Source: Andreesenia angusta
Lineage (GTDB): Bacteria > Bacillota > Clostridia > Tissierellales > Gottschalkiaceae
Reading direction: 5' to 3'
NCBI RefSeq assembly: GCF_001855385.1
Contig: NZ_MKIE01000001.1
Coordinates: forward strand, 124,001-188,000
Length of the DNA: 64,000 nucleotides
Position 1 is the stretch's first letter, and every line of letters starts with the position of its first letter. The notes below the pieces were generated by a model. It did not search any database and was not told where the DNA came from. It was given only the letters and a program-made list of their open reading frames with translations. Below, one piece after another: positions 43,894 through 52,141 of the stretch. The translations under genes and the position numbers were made by a program.

Positions 43894-44414
43894 TTCTGCA
43901 CAACCTGTTTTTCCATGCTATTTACTTTTCTCAATATATAGCCTCTTATATCCTCTTTTTTCATGTCAAGCGCTACAGATAACTCTCCATGAAGGTATTC
44001 TTCTGATAATTTAAGGTAATCTTCTTCCAGCTTCAACTTATCTTTGCCCTGATCTAGCCTCTCTTTATTTCTCAAGTAGAGCGTCTTTATAAGCCTTATC
44101 CATTCCTGGCACTTGTATGAGTGGAGCACATCCTTATAGATTTCCTTCCTGTTTTCCCCTTCGCTTATAGACAGCGTATCGATAGATGTTATACCATTTA
44201 TGAGATTCTCCGCTTCGTCTTTTGTAATCACACGCCTCATAAAAGTCTTTGCACCTTCTGCTTTAGCGTAAATTACAGTCTTCTTCCTGTATATAGGTGT
44301 GAGGACATAGTAAAGCGTGTTCTTGTCCAAGTCCTTGAAGTCTAGAGTGCATATATCTTCAACTTCACACACCCCCTCTCCGCCGTAAATAACGTAATCG
44401 CCTACTTCAAACAT
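43890..44414 (-). CDS. CarD-family transcriptional regulator
   Basis: The product is 174 residues. MFEVGDYVIYGGEGVCEVEDI is the start of the CarD/TRCF RNA-polymerase-interacting domain (first 60 residues), followed by a helical DNA-binding part rich in Lys and Glu (LHSYKCQEWIRLIKTLYLRNKERLD). Clostridial CarD-like proteins bind RNA polymerase and affect rRNA or stress promoters. AGAGGGG precedes the ATG at 44414. A TTGCTT-N17-TAGATA promoter lies roughly 70-100 bases upstream. Confidence 0.9.
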   Translation of the reverse strand: MFEVGDYVIYGGEGVCEVEDICTLDFKDLDKNTLYYVLTPIYRKKTVIYAKAEGAKTFMRRVITKDEAENLINGITSIDTLSISEGENRKEIYKDVLHSYKCQEWIRLIKTLYLRNKERLDQGKDKLKLEEDYLKLSEEYLHGELSVALDMKKEDIRGYILRKVNSMEKQVVQK

Positions 44415-44524
44415 ATCGAAATCTACCCCTCTTTCTGAAAAAATCTAACACACAATAGAAAATTCCCCGTACTACTATTCTATCTAAAAAAAAATTTTCA
44501 TGTAAGCAATTCTTTTTTAGCAAA

Positions 44525-44558
44525 CCAAAAAGCCTATGCAAATATAGCATAGACTTTC
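44525..44558 (-). terminator. Terminator after the AGCS symporter gene
   Basis: AAAGtCTATGC and GCATAGgCTTTTT pair around TATATTT on the minus strand, followed by the T run. Confidence 0.8.
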
Positions 44559-44598
44559 TATGAAAACGTTGTCTTTTCAGCTTAAAAAAATATTTTGT

Positions 44599-46071
44599 CT
44601 ACTTTATCATAGTAGTGCCTATTCCCTTTCTCAGCACCGGCTTTCTGCTCGTTTGCTCTTCCTCTGCCAGATCCTGATATTCGTAGTCCCAATGTACGTT
44701 TCCTTCTTTCACACAGTTGTCATAGTCGTCTAGTATCGCTCTTGTTTCCCTCGACAGCATGAATACAGCTATTATATTAGGTATTGCCATCAAGCCCATA
44801 AACAGATCTGCCAATTTCCACACAAAAGTAGCGTCTATCATAGTTCCAATTACAAGTGCTGTGAGTGCCAGCGCTTTGAATGTGTTTAGAGTCTTGGCTT
44901 TTGAGTTAAATACAAACTTCACGTTCGATTCCGCAAAGAAGTACCATCCTACTATTGTGGTAAGTGAAAAGAACGACAGGCATATAGAAAGAAACATACC
45001 TCCAAACGATCCAAATCCTGTTGCAAAGCCGTTTTGAGTCATAACGGTTGCGTTCTTAGTCATCTCTGCTGCTGACATTCCAACGTCGTAAGAACCGGAT
45101 GTCATATTCACCATAACAGTTGAAAGACAGATGATAAAAGTCGATATAAGCACCCCTATCATTGCTGTGAACCCTTGTTCCGCCGGATGTGGAACATCTG
45201 CAACAGCATGAGAGTGAGGTGTGGATCCCATCCCAGCTTCGTTTGAAAAAAGCCCTCTGGCAAGTCCAAATCTAATAGTCTGCTGAACAGTGACTCCTAG
45301 CACTCCTCCTCCTATTGCTTCAGGTGAAAAAGCTCCAAGAAAAATGCTCTCAATTGCCGGTATCAGATTCCCGATATTCATAACCACTATAGCCGCACTT
45401 CCAGCTATATATAGTCCAGCCATAACAGGTATAACTTTTTCTGAAAAAGATGCTATCCTCTCCATTCCACCCATTAAGACGAAAGCCACTGTCACTGCAA
45501 GCACTGCTGTAGTCGCCACTACAGGAACTCCAAATGCGCTGCTGACAGACCCAGCCACCGAGTTAGACTGAACCATAACTCCAACTATACCGAGTGATAT
45601 TATACACGTCACCGCAAAAAACATTGCCAAATTCTTGGACTTGAGACCATTTTTTATGTAGTAAGCAGGGCCTCCGGTGACTTCTCCATCTTTCGTCTCT
45701 CTGTACTTCTGTGATAAGACAGATTCGCTGAATATCGTCGCCATTCCAAAGAATGCAGATACTATCATCCAAAATGCTGCTCCTGGTCCTCCTGCTGCTA
45801 TTGCCGTTGCAACCCCCACTATGTTTCCTGTACCAACCTGAGCCGCCACCGCAGTTGAAAGGGCCTGAAAAGGTGACATCTTTCCCTCCTCAACTGGTTT
45901 CTTCTTTACTATGTCTACTACCATCTTCTTTAGTGCCGGAAAAACTCTTGTGAATTGGAGAAACTTAAGCCTTATGGTCATAAATATCCCAACTCCTATA
46001 AGCCCAAATATCAACAAATAGTCCCATAAAATAGTGTTTAGAAAATCGACTGACCTCTCAAACATGTCCAT
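44599..46071 (-). CDS. Sodium:alanine/glutamine symporter (AGCS family)
   Basis: The 490-residue protein has about 10-11 membrane helices. STAVAAQVGTGNIVGVATA, GGPGAAFWMIVSAFFGMATIF and GLARGLFSNEAGMGSTPHSHA are the AGCS signatures around the Na+ and substrate sites. It imports a small amino acid with sodium. It lies directly downstream of a GlnK-GlnL-like sensor pair, as GlnT (an AGCS transporter) does in regulation in Bacillus, so glutamine is a plausible substrate. The ATG at 46071 has AAAGG 9 bases before it. Confidence 0.9.
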   Translation of the reverse strand: MDMFERSVDFLNTILWDYLLIFGLIGVGIFMTIRLKFLQFTRVFPALKKMVVDIVKKKPVEEGKMSPFQALSTAVAAQVGTGNIVGVATAIAAGGPGAAFWMIVSAFFGMATIFSESVLSQKYRETKDGEVTGGPAYYIKNGLKSKNLAMFFAVTCIISLGIVGVMVQSNSVAGSVSSAFGVPVVATTAVLAVTVAFVLMGGMERIASFSEKVIPVMAGLYIAGSAAIVVMNIGNLIPAIESIFLGAFSPEAIGGGVLGVTVQQTIRFGLARGLFSNEAGMGSTPHSHAVADVPHPAEQGFTAMIGVLISTFIICLSTVMVNMTSGSYDVGMSAAEMTKNATVMTQNGFATGFGSFGGMFLSICLSFFSLTTIVGWYFFAESNVKFVFNSKAKTLNTFKALALTALVIGTMIDATFVWKLADLFMGLMAIPNIIAVFMLSRETRAILDDYDNCVKEGNVHWDYEYQDLAEEEQTSRKPVLRKGIGTTMIK

Positions 46072-46177
46072 AATTATCATCCTTTCTTTTTGTTGTTACG
46101 TAATTATAATTTTCGTCCTTCGAATTACTACTCCATGTTTCGCAAAGTAACAAAATTATGTTCCTTTTTAAAAACAT

Positions 46178-46213
46178 AAGAGGCTAGATAAGCATTTCAC
46201 TGCTATCTAGCCT
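46178..46213 (-). terminator. Terminator after the response regulator gene
   Basis: AGGCTAGATAGCA and TGCTTATCTAGCCT pair almost perfectly on the minus strand around GTGAAA. A TTATGTTTTTAA tract follows. It separates the two-component genes from the symporter. Confidence 0.85.
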
Positions 46214-46218
46214 CCTAT

Positions 46219-47058
46219 TCATTCAGTCCTGCCTGAGTATATCAACCCATCAATAAACTTTTTTATGTTCACCTTGCCTCTTCTGTCTGACTTCCCACGA
46301 ATATAGTCCATCTCTACTTTAAGCTGCTCAAAGCTGTAGAGCCCGCTTGAATACTCTGTAAATATCTCGTTCATATAGTCCTCTATTCCTATATTGGCCA
46401 AGTTGATCAGTCCAGTAGTAGCCGTTCTCCTTATTCTCTGCTCCATTGTCCTTGGACTGTCGCTGAACTTTGTGCAGAGCTCATTTACAGTATAGTCCGC
46501 CATGCTCTCTCCACTCTCCATCAAATAGCTAGCTAAGTTTATGATGTCCTGACTTCCCGACTCTCCTATAATGCCGATCCTCTGCATAACACGCTTGACT
46601 CCCTCTACGCTGCTTTCATTCTTCGATTTAAAGCCTTCATCTTTTTTGTCTTCAGAAAACAGGCTTTGAATTTGCACAAGCTTCTTCTTCATATCTATTT
46701 TCTCTTCAACCTTTTTTATCACATTCTCTATCTCGACTGCGTTCAGAGGCTTCGACACATAGTACTCTATTCCACTTTCATAGGCTTTGGCTATCATATC
46801 TTTAGACGAAACCTGGGATATCATAATGTAGTGAATATTTGGGTATACTGATTTCGCCTCTTTGATCAGACTTATTCCGTCTTTGGCCGGCATAAGCAGG
46901 TCTACAAGCACAATATCTGGCCTCAGTATCTTTATATCCTCTACTATGCTAGTGCTTTCTGTGGATCTTCCTACAACGTCCCCTAGCTTTCTGTCCATTA
47001 TTATCTTTTCCAGTATTCTTATTATATTCTCATCATCTTCTACTATGAATATTTTCAC
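46219..47058 (-). CDS. Response regulator with YcbB-type output domain (GlnL-like)
   Basis: The 279-residue protein has a receiver domain (1-120): acidic EDD at 7-9, the phospho-acceptor Asp in DIVLVDLLMPAKDG, and Lys in YYVSKPL. The C-terminal part (about 150-279), with NLASYLMESGESMADYTVNEL and PRTMEQRIRRTATTGL, is the YcbB domain, a DNA-binding output of GlnL in Bacillus. The GTG start at 47058 overlaps the kinase stop as GTGA, so the two are coupled. It probably controls the nearby AGCS symporter. A partial match to the TTTTGT-type GlnL repeat lies at 46141-46155 upstream of that gene. Confidence 0.88.
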   Translation of the reverse strand: MKIFIVEDDENIIRILEKIIMDRKLGDVVGRSTESTSIVEDIKILRPDIVLVDLLMPAKDGISLIKEAKSVYPNIHYIMISQVSSKDMIAKAYESGIEYYVSKPLNAVEIENVIKKVEEKIDMKKKLVQIQSLFSEDKKDEGFKSKNESSVEGVKRVMQRIGIIGESGSQDIINLASYLMESGESMADYTVNELCTKFSDSPRTMEQRIRRTATTGLINLANIGIEDYMNEIFTEYSSGLYSFEQLKVEMDYIRGKSDRRGKVNIKKFIDGLIYSGRTE

Positions 47059-48332
47059 AGTTTATCCCCCTCTATATAGGCTTTTGGAATAACTATGCGA
47101 AAAACAGTTCCTTCGCCATAGACTGAGCTTACGCTAACTTCTCCACCAAATTCCTCCTCCACTATCTTCTTGACTATAGAGAGCCCAAGCCCTCTGTTCA
47201 CCTCTCCTGTATCGTAGTTTATCTTGGTCGAAAACCCCGGTGAAAACACATGATTAAGTCCGTCCTCGTCCAGACCTTCTCCATTGTCCGAAATCTCAAA
47301 GACATGCTTTTCTCTGTCCATACTGTGGTCTATGCTAATATGTCCACCTTGCTTAGATTCCGGAATCGCATCTATGCTGTTCATAATCAGGTTTCTAAAC
47401 ATGGACATAAGATAGTAGTGTTTGGAAGTGTAGAAATTGCATTCAGTGCTAAAGAAGAGCCTTATGTCTTTTTTAGATTCCTTTATCTCCCTTTTCATGG
47501 CCTCAAACAGTATGTTCACAATTTCCTTCAGCTTCATTCCTTCGTCTTTAAGCTCGCTTCTTGTAATCTCCTTTATACCCCGAATGGCCAGACTGTTCTC
47601 TTTTTTTATCTCATGTATGTCCCTTGCAATGTCAAGCGCCCTATCACCCCAGCTATCAGAGTCCTTTTTATCGTTGATTATCTCAAACAGATTATAAGAC
47701 TTAGACATTATCTTCTCTATATTCTCTGTGTTCTTCTCCATCCAGTACATCTCTGTCTTGAGCTGTGAAGTAAGTCAAAGCAGTCTCTTGTATCGCTCTT
47801 CATGCTCTTCTTTCACAAGCAGCATACCGTAGTGCTTTGTCAAAATCAAAACTATCCACGAAATACTCGCCCTCACTATAGCCACCAACAGTAGTGTCGA
47901 GAAAATCTCTATTGTAAATGAGGCAGACCCCATATTGGTCCTTATAAGCAGCTCTACCAAGTTGGCTCCTAGGTCGCTTGTGGCCATGATAAAAAACATG
48001 GAGTTAACGCTCTTCTTCCCATATTTTTTGGTCAAAAGCATGTATATAACCCCATAGAAAGCGTAGAAAATAGTCTCTATTTGATAGGATAAGAACACAT
48101 CGTCTAAGCTGCCATTTGTCAGAAAGTAAGATGCTATTCTGAGAAATGTGACCATAAGTCCAGAGAGTATAGCAGCTTGGACTGGCCTTAGTTCATCATT
48201 GTAAAACAGAAAAATTCCAAAGAATATTATACCTGCTGAGACTCTGAAGTCGGTGCTGTTTATCCCAATGTTGACTTGTGACGACAGCGCTACAAACATC
48301 GCCACAAACAGCATGTTTTTTAGCTTTTTCAA
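47055..48332 (-). CDS. GlnK/YcbA-like sensor histidine kinase interrupted by an in-frame TGA
   Basis: From the ATG at 48332 the frame encodes a five-helix membrane sensor (about 1-170), then a TGA at 47777-47775 (codon 186), and then continues in the same frame without another stop to 47055. The second part holds the dimerisation His in ARDIHEIKKEN, the N box NLIMNSIDAI, G1 DNGEGLD and G2 GLGLSIV. Read through, it is a normal 425-residue kinase; as read, a membrane fragment and a soluble kinase (ATG at 47750 has a weak site). The TGA may be a nonsense mutation, a sequencing error, a split gene or a recoded codon. No hairpin like the two SECIS elements elsewhere in the window is visible behind it, so selenocysteine is unlikely. 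Confidence 0.75.
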
Positions 48333-48384
48333 TTCAAGCGCTCCTTTCCTTATGCTCTTAAGTATATCACTTCACTTGAAAAAG

Positions 48385-48418
48385 AAAAAAGCCTCTCTTT
48401 GCTCGAGAGAGGCTTTTT
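48385..48418 (-). terminator. Terminator after the Sec peroxiredoxin-like gene
   Basis: AAAGCCTCTCT and AGAGAGGCTTT form a strong stem on the minus strand around CGAGCAA, followed by a T run. Confidence 0.9.
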
Positions 48419-48429
48419 GGAGTAGTTCT

Positions 48430-48891
48430 CTATAGTTTTTTTATCAACTCCAGCATTTCTGCGCTTTCAGGTATGTCTTTCATGGAGTGCCCATAGTGAA
48501 TGTATCTAAGTATGCCTTCCTTGTCTACAATCATCTGGGCCGGCATTCTGCCTAGCTTGAATATATTCACCTTCTGGCCGTAAAGCTTGAGTACGGAATG
48601 AGTTTCGTCTGGAATGCCGTGAAACTTGAGCTCGTTTTCTTCCCAGTATGATTTGAAGCTCTTCGCGTTTTCAGGCCCTATTGCCACTATCTCTGTATCT
48701 GACTCCACAAACTTATCGTAGTCCTGATGCAACTGCATCATATGCTTTCTGCAAAAAGGTCAAACAAACCCTCTATTCAGCACTATAAGCACATTGCTCT
48801 TGCCTTTGAAGCTGGAGAGCTTGAAAATTTCACCTCTATAGTCCGCTATCTCGAAATCTGGGGCTTCTCTATTGACTTCCACACTTGGCAT
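48430..48891 (-). CDS. Selenocysteine-containing peroxiredoxin-like protein with UxxC site
   Basis: The frame from the ATG at 48891 (AAAGGAGATG site) is open to 48430 apart from one TGA at 48762-48760, codon 44. Translated through, it gives a 153-residue thioredoxin-fold protein: EAPDFEIADYRG, FKGKSNVLIVLNRGFV-U-PFC-RKHM, then the VAIGPEN strand. The TGA thus replaces the first Cys of a CxxC site (UPFC). A SECIS-like hairpin with an AGUU loop lies 25 bases behind it. It should be a thiol peroxidase or reductase. The gene sits in a redox operon with an OhrR-like regulator and a nitroreductase. An ordinary gene caller would report only the part after the TGA, from 48741. Confidence 0.9.
48725..48740 (-). 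promoter_or_regulatory. Bacterial SECIS element of the Sec peroxiredoxin-like gene
   Basis: On the minus strand UGAUGC pairs perfectly with GCAUCA around an AGUU tetraloop. The loop starts 25 bases after the TGA, inside the known 16-37 range, with a G as second loop base. The apical loop is identical to that of prxU. Confidence 0.8.
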
Positions 48892-48905
48892 CTGAATCAT
48901 CTCCT

Positions 48906-49352
48906 TTAAGTACAGTCTTTGTTTAAGCCTTTTCTAAGCAGTTCATCTAATTGCATCTTCAAACTCAGAAGATTCTCTTCTTCTCCGCTAAATCTACAGA
49001 GTATATTTTCCGGCACCTCTATTATCTTATCCTTAAGCTCTCTTCCAGAGTCTGTGATTTCCACAATTACAACCCTGTCGTCTTCTTTGCTCCTATACTT
49101 TCTCACAATCCCTTTGGACTCAAGCTTTTTCAATACAGGTGTGAGCGTTCCAGAATCAAGGTATAGCCTATTCCCTAGCTCCTTGAATGTAATCTGCTCT
49201 TGCTCCCACATGACCATCATAGTTACATACTGTGTATAAGTCAGATCAAATGGATCTAAAAGAGGCTTGTACATCTTTATAACTTCCCTTGAAAGTGCAT
49301 AAAGTGAAAAACAAAGCTGATTTTCCAGTTTCAGCACATCATATTTATCCAT
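48906..49352 (-). CDS. OhrR-like MarR-family peroxide sensor
   Basis: The 148-residue protein has the MarR winged helix with ITFKELGNRLYLDSGTLTPVLKKLESKGIV. Near the N-terminus, ENQLCFSLYALSREV matches the region where OhrR carries its reactive Cys, here Cys14. OhrR proteins release DNA when this Cys is oxidised by organic peroxides. It lies 2 bases after the nitroreductase stop and 15 bases before the Sec peroxiredoxin-like gene, so all three should be transcribed together. It probably controls this unit through the AT-rich promoter region near 50215-50272. Confidence 0.9.
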   Translation of the reverse strand: MDKYDVLKLENQLCFSLYALSREVIKMYKPLLDPFDLTYTQYVTMMVMWEQEQITFKELGNRLYLDSGTLTPVLKKLESKGIVRKYRSKEDDRVVIVEITDSGRELKDKIIEVPENILCRFSGEEENLLSLKMQLDELLRKGLNKDCT

Positions 49353-49353
49353 T

Positions 49354-50196
49354 TTAATCCCTCACCCATGAGAATACGTATTCCAAATTTTCTGGACTAT
49401 CTATACCTGGATCCATATCGATTTCAAAGTGACCAACTATTCCCTTCTCGTTAACTGAAATGTCGAAATGCGCCGCAGCTATTCCCATGTCTATCCTCTG
49501 TATATCATACTCAAACCTATCACTGTAGCCCGGCTCCTTATCTTCATAGAAGTGAAGTGCTCCGTCCTTGATAACCACTCTCCACGGCTGCTTGTTAGAT
49601 GCTGAAGGGCCAAGTCTAACCATCTCAAGTGCAAAAGCTAAGTCTCCTGCGGTTTCCTTAGAAAGCGCCGTACTAAAATCGTCCTTGTAGAATAGCTCGT
49701 TCCAGCTTTTCCTATGGTCTGCCTGGATCATCTTTCTCATCTCTATCTCCATTTCATGCTTATGGTCAGCTGCATAGCCATAAGGAGTTATTATCGGAAA
49801 GATTTCTCCATCTCCAACTTTCATGGCTTCTGCAAAGCCCTCTCTGTCAAAAGTCCCTCCTAGCCAGCAAGTTCCTATTCCAAGATGTGCAAGATACAGC
49901 ACAAGTGATTCAAACTCATATCCTAGTGACTCTAGTGCCATCGATTCAAGTTTTATTGTCGTTCCTATATACTGCTTTGCTCCTTTTATAACTCCATAAG
50001 TCCCCAATTTCTCTTCATCTTCCATGTCCTGCTTGTCTAGGTAGTGAAAGTCGACCTTGCTTCCAAATGGATTACTCAGAGATTTTATGAAACTCTCTAT
50101 GCTCCGCTTCTCAGCTTCACTTATCTCTTCTTCCTTGTAGTTTCTTACGCTATACCTCTTTGAAACTGCTTCTTCTACCGAAAAATCTATATTCAT
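49354..50196 (-). CDS. Nitroreductase-family protein with duplicated fold
   Basis: The 280-residue protein is a relative of the one at 5548-6462. VEEAVSKRYSVRNYKEEEI opens the first half, HLGIGTCWLGGTFDREGF lies in the middle, and VRLGPSASNKQPWRVVI opens the second half, the flavin-binding region. Both halves have the nitroreductase look and together should form one active unit, reducing quinones or nitro compounds. It is first of the operon with the OhrR-like regulator and the Sec peroxiredoxin-like gene, which suggests a role in oxidant or electrophile detoxification. Confidence 0.85.
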   Translation of the reverse strand: MNIDFSVEEAVSKRYSVRNYKEEEISEAEKRSIESFIKSLSNPFGSKVDFHYLDKQDMEDEEKLGTYGVIKGAKQYIGTTIKLESMALESLGYEFESLVLYLAHLGIGTCWLGGTFDREGFAEAMKVGDGEIFPIITPYGYAADHKHEMEIEMRKMIQADHRKSWNELFYKDDFSTALSKETAGDLAFALEMVRLGPSASNKQPWRVVIKDGALHFYEDKEPGYSDRFEYDIQRIDMGIAAAHFDISVNEKGIVGHFEIDMDPGIDSPENLEYVFSWVRD

Positions 50197-50243
50197 ATTC
50201 TTTCATCTCCTCGCGCAATTTTAAATCAATTGTTCTAAATTAT

Positions 50244-50272
50244 ATTTTATTCAATTATTGTTGGTTTGTCAA
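50244..50272 (-). promoter_or_regulatory. Probable promoter of the nitroreductase-ohrR-selenoprotein operon
   Basis: TTGACA and TAAAAT are separated by 17 bases on the minus strand. CAATT/AATTG half sites at about 50215-50260 overlap the -10 and could be the OhrR-like operator, though they are not a perfect match to the TACAATT-AATTGTA box. Confidence 0.6.
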
Positions 50273-50289
50273 ATAGAAATATTTTTCTA

Positions 50290-50338
50290 AGCAAAAAAGA
50301 CACCTCCCCTCAATTTTAGAGCCTCAGTGTCTTTTTTT
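50290..50338 (-). terminator. Terminator after the pirin gene
   Basis: AAAAGACAC and GTGTCTTTT form the outer stem on the minus strand with a long inner loop, followed by T's. Weaker than others in the window. Confidence 0.65.
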
Positions 50339-50345
50339 TGAATAC

Positions 50346-51047
50346 CTAAATTTCTTTTTTCATTTCAATCGCTATTATATGTGATTTCTCTTTAGCCTTT
50401 ATTTTTACACTCTCTTCCACTATTTCAAGGGCATCTCTAGCTTCTAACTTTAGTCCGTTTATTTCAGATTCTCCCTCTACAAGCACCATATAGGCCTGAC
50501 GGTCCTTTTCTACTCTGAATTCAATTTCCTTGCCTTTGCTGACCTCTGTTACATATATATTTGCATCCTGATTTATCTTTATAGGCCCTGGTCCATCATG
50601 ACTTGAAACCAATTGCAGCCATCTGTCGTCCCTATCTTCCCAGGGGAATTCATAGTCTCCATACTGCGGTGCATGGCCCCTCTCGTCTGGCAGTATCCAT
50701 ATCTGCAAGAACCTAAGCATAGAGTCGCTGTAGTTGTGTTCACTATGATAGACGCCTGTCCCAGCACTCATATACTGGACATGACCCCGTTTCAGCTCTC
50801 TTTCATTCCCCATGCTGTCCTCATGGGTAAGCTTGGAGTCTACAACGTAAGATATTATTTCCATATCCCTGTGCGGATGAGTGTCGAACCCCGTACCTGG
50901 CTTGACCAGGTCATCGTTCAGTACTCTCAGCACTCCGAAGTTCATATTGTCTGGATTAGAGTATCCCGCGAACGAAAAGTGGAATATGCTCTTCAGCCAT
51001 CCTAAATCGCTTTTACCCATATTTTTGCTTTGAATTTTTCTAAGCAT
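50346..51047 (-). CDS. Pirin-family protein (quercetinase-like)
   Basis: The product is 233 residues, a bicupin. FDTHPHRDMEIISYVV and GTGVYHSEHNYS hold the three His and Glu that bind iron in pirins such as YhhW. The C-terminal half is a second cupin with few ligands. Pirins can cleave quercetin-like compounds or act as redox sensors. It follows a nitroreductase gene by 12 bases, in the operon headed by an MhqR-like regulator, so it likely takes part in quinone or phenol detoxification. Confidence 0.88.
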   Translation of the reverse strand: MLRKIQSKNMGKSDLGWLKSIFHFSFAGYSNPDNMNFGVLRVLNDDLVKPGTGFDTHPHRDMEIISYVVDSKLTHEDSMGNERELKRGHVQYMSAGTGVYHSEHNYSDSMLRFLQIWILPDERGHAPQYGDYEFPWEDRDDRWLQLVSSHDGPGPIKINQDANIYVTEVSKGKEIEFRVEKDRQAYMVLVEGESEINGLKLEARDALEIVEESVKIKAKEKSHIIAIEMKKEI

Positions 51048-51059
51048 TACACTCCCTCC

Positions 51060-51665
51060 TTATTTAGAGCCAAACACCTTGAGCTTCTTATCCGCTCCTA
51101 ATATCTCCTTGTCTCCAGCTCCTTCTATAGGCTTTCCGAAAGGCATCTGCCCAATTATCTTCCACTTTGAAGGTATGCTCCACTCTTTTTTGACTTCTTG
51201 TTCTATAAGTTCATTGTAATGCTGTAGCGAAGCCCCGAGCCCTTCCACAGCAAGTGAAGTCCATATGTTGTATTGAAGCATTCCAGATGATTGATGCGAC
51301 CATATAGGGAAATTGTCTTTGTACGTTTCAAAGCTGCTCTGAAGGTCTTCAATAATCTCGTAGTCTTCAAAGAATAGAAGCGTCCCATAGGCATTTCCAA
51401 ACGAATCCAGCTTATCTTTTGTAGGCCCGAACTGATCTTCAGGCACTATTTGCCTTAGAGACTTTTCTGTAATATTCCAGAGCTTGTCATGCTCTTCTCC
51501 CAAGAGTATTACTACTCTTGAACTCTGCGAGTTGAACGCTGACGGTGTATAGTCAAGCGAGTATTCCACTATTTTCCTGATCTGCTCGTCACTTATTGTG
51601 GACTCCTTTGAAAGTGCATATATGCTTCTTCTCTTTTTCATAGCCTCGTAGTATTTGTTTTCCAT
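51060..51665 (-). CDS. Nitroreductase (MhqN/YodC-like)
   Basis: The 201-residue protein opens with MKKRRSIYALSKESTI, then YTPSAFNSQSSRVVIL and later GLGASLQHYNELIE, the single-domain nitroreductase pattern with FMN contact residues. The length and EHDKLWNI segment match the MhqN/NfrA-like group. It lies 24 bases after the MarR gene at 51690-52124, which has an MhqR-like operator. In Bacillus MhqR controls a nitroreductase of this type, so a role in quinone reduction is likely. Confidence 0.88.
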   Translation of the reverse strand: MENKYYEAMKKRRSIYALSKESTISDEQIRKIVEYSLDYTPSAFNSQSSRVVILLGEEHDKLWNITEKSLRQIVPEDQFGPTKDKLDSFGNAYGTLLFFEDYEIIEDLQSSFETYKDNFPIWSHQSSGMLQYNIWTSLAVEGLGASLQHYNELIEQEVKKEWSIPSKWKIIGQMPFGKPIEGAGDKEILGADKKLKVFGSK

Positions 51666-51689
51666 TTTTTATTCCTCCTCATATTCCCT

Positions 51690-52124
51690 TTATTTTTCGC
51701 TTTTTTCTATAGAGTCTTTCAGCATGAAAAGCTCTTCTATTAATTTCTCTTTTGTTTTTTCGTCTACCTCACTAAACATTTTCTCTAGGTGAAGCTCATG
51801 CTTGGGAAATATTTCAGATATCAAACTTTTGCCGTCTTCAGTCAGCTCCACATAGTATTTCCTGGCATCTTCACTGCACTTTTCCCTGGTCACCAGCCTC
51901 TTCTGGCTTAGCTTGTCTAGTATATATGTTATAGTTCCGCTTGTGACCAGAATCTTTTCTGCAATCTGCTGAACAGGCTGTTTTCCTTTATGGTATAAAA
52001 ACTCCAGTACCCCAAATTCACTTAAAGAAAGATTGTATGTCCTTAATCTCTTCTCTATTTTTCCAAATAACGCATTGTACGATCTAGACAATGCAATTAC
52101 TAGCTTCAAGTTGTTACGATCCAT
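51690..52124 (-). CDS. MhqR-like MarR-family regulator
   Basis: The 144-residue protein has the winged helix KQPVQQIAEKILVTSGTITYILDKLSQKRLVTREK, followed by the wing SEDARKYYVELTEDG. Its sequence and the nitroreductase behind it resemble MhqR of Bacillus, which responds to quinones. It lacks an N-terminal redox Cys, as MhqR does. The ATG at 52124 has GGAGG 6 bases before it; the longer frame to 52169 runs through the operator. A pair of palindromes at 52142-52198 overlaps its promoter, so it should repress itself and the downstream genes. Confidence 0.88.
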   Translation of the reverse strand: MDRNNLKLVIALSRSYNALFGKIEKRLRTYNLSLSEFGVLEFLYHKGKQPVQQIAEKILVTSGTITYILDKLSQKRLVTREKCSEDARKYYVELTEDGKSLISEIFPKHELHLEKMFSEVDEKTKEKLIEELFMLKDSIEKSEK

Positions 52125-52141
52125 TTTCAGCCTCCATAAAT

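Noticed and set aside
46072..46180. Glycine riboswitch before the AGCS symporter
   Set aside because: The gap is too short and lacks the conserved paired aptamer; a terminator and simple promoter occupy it.
47751..47780. SECIS behind the kinase TGA
   Set aside because: Only CUC/GAG and CAG/CUG pairings with a large bulge are visible, with loop AAGACA and no G in the first two bases. This is much weaker than the two real hairpins.
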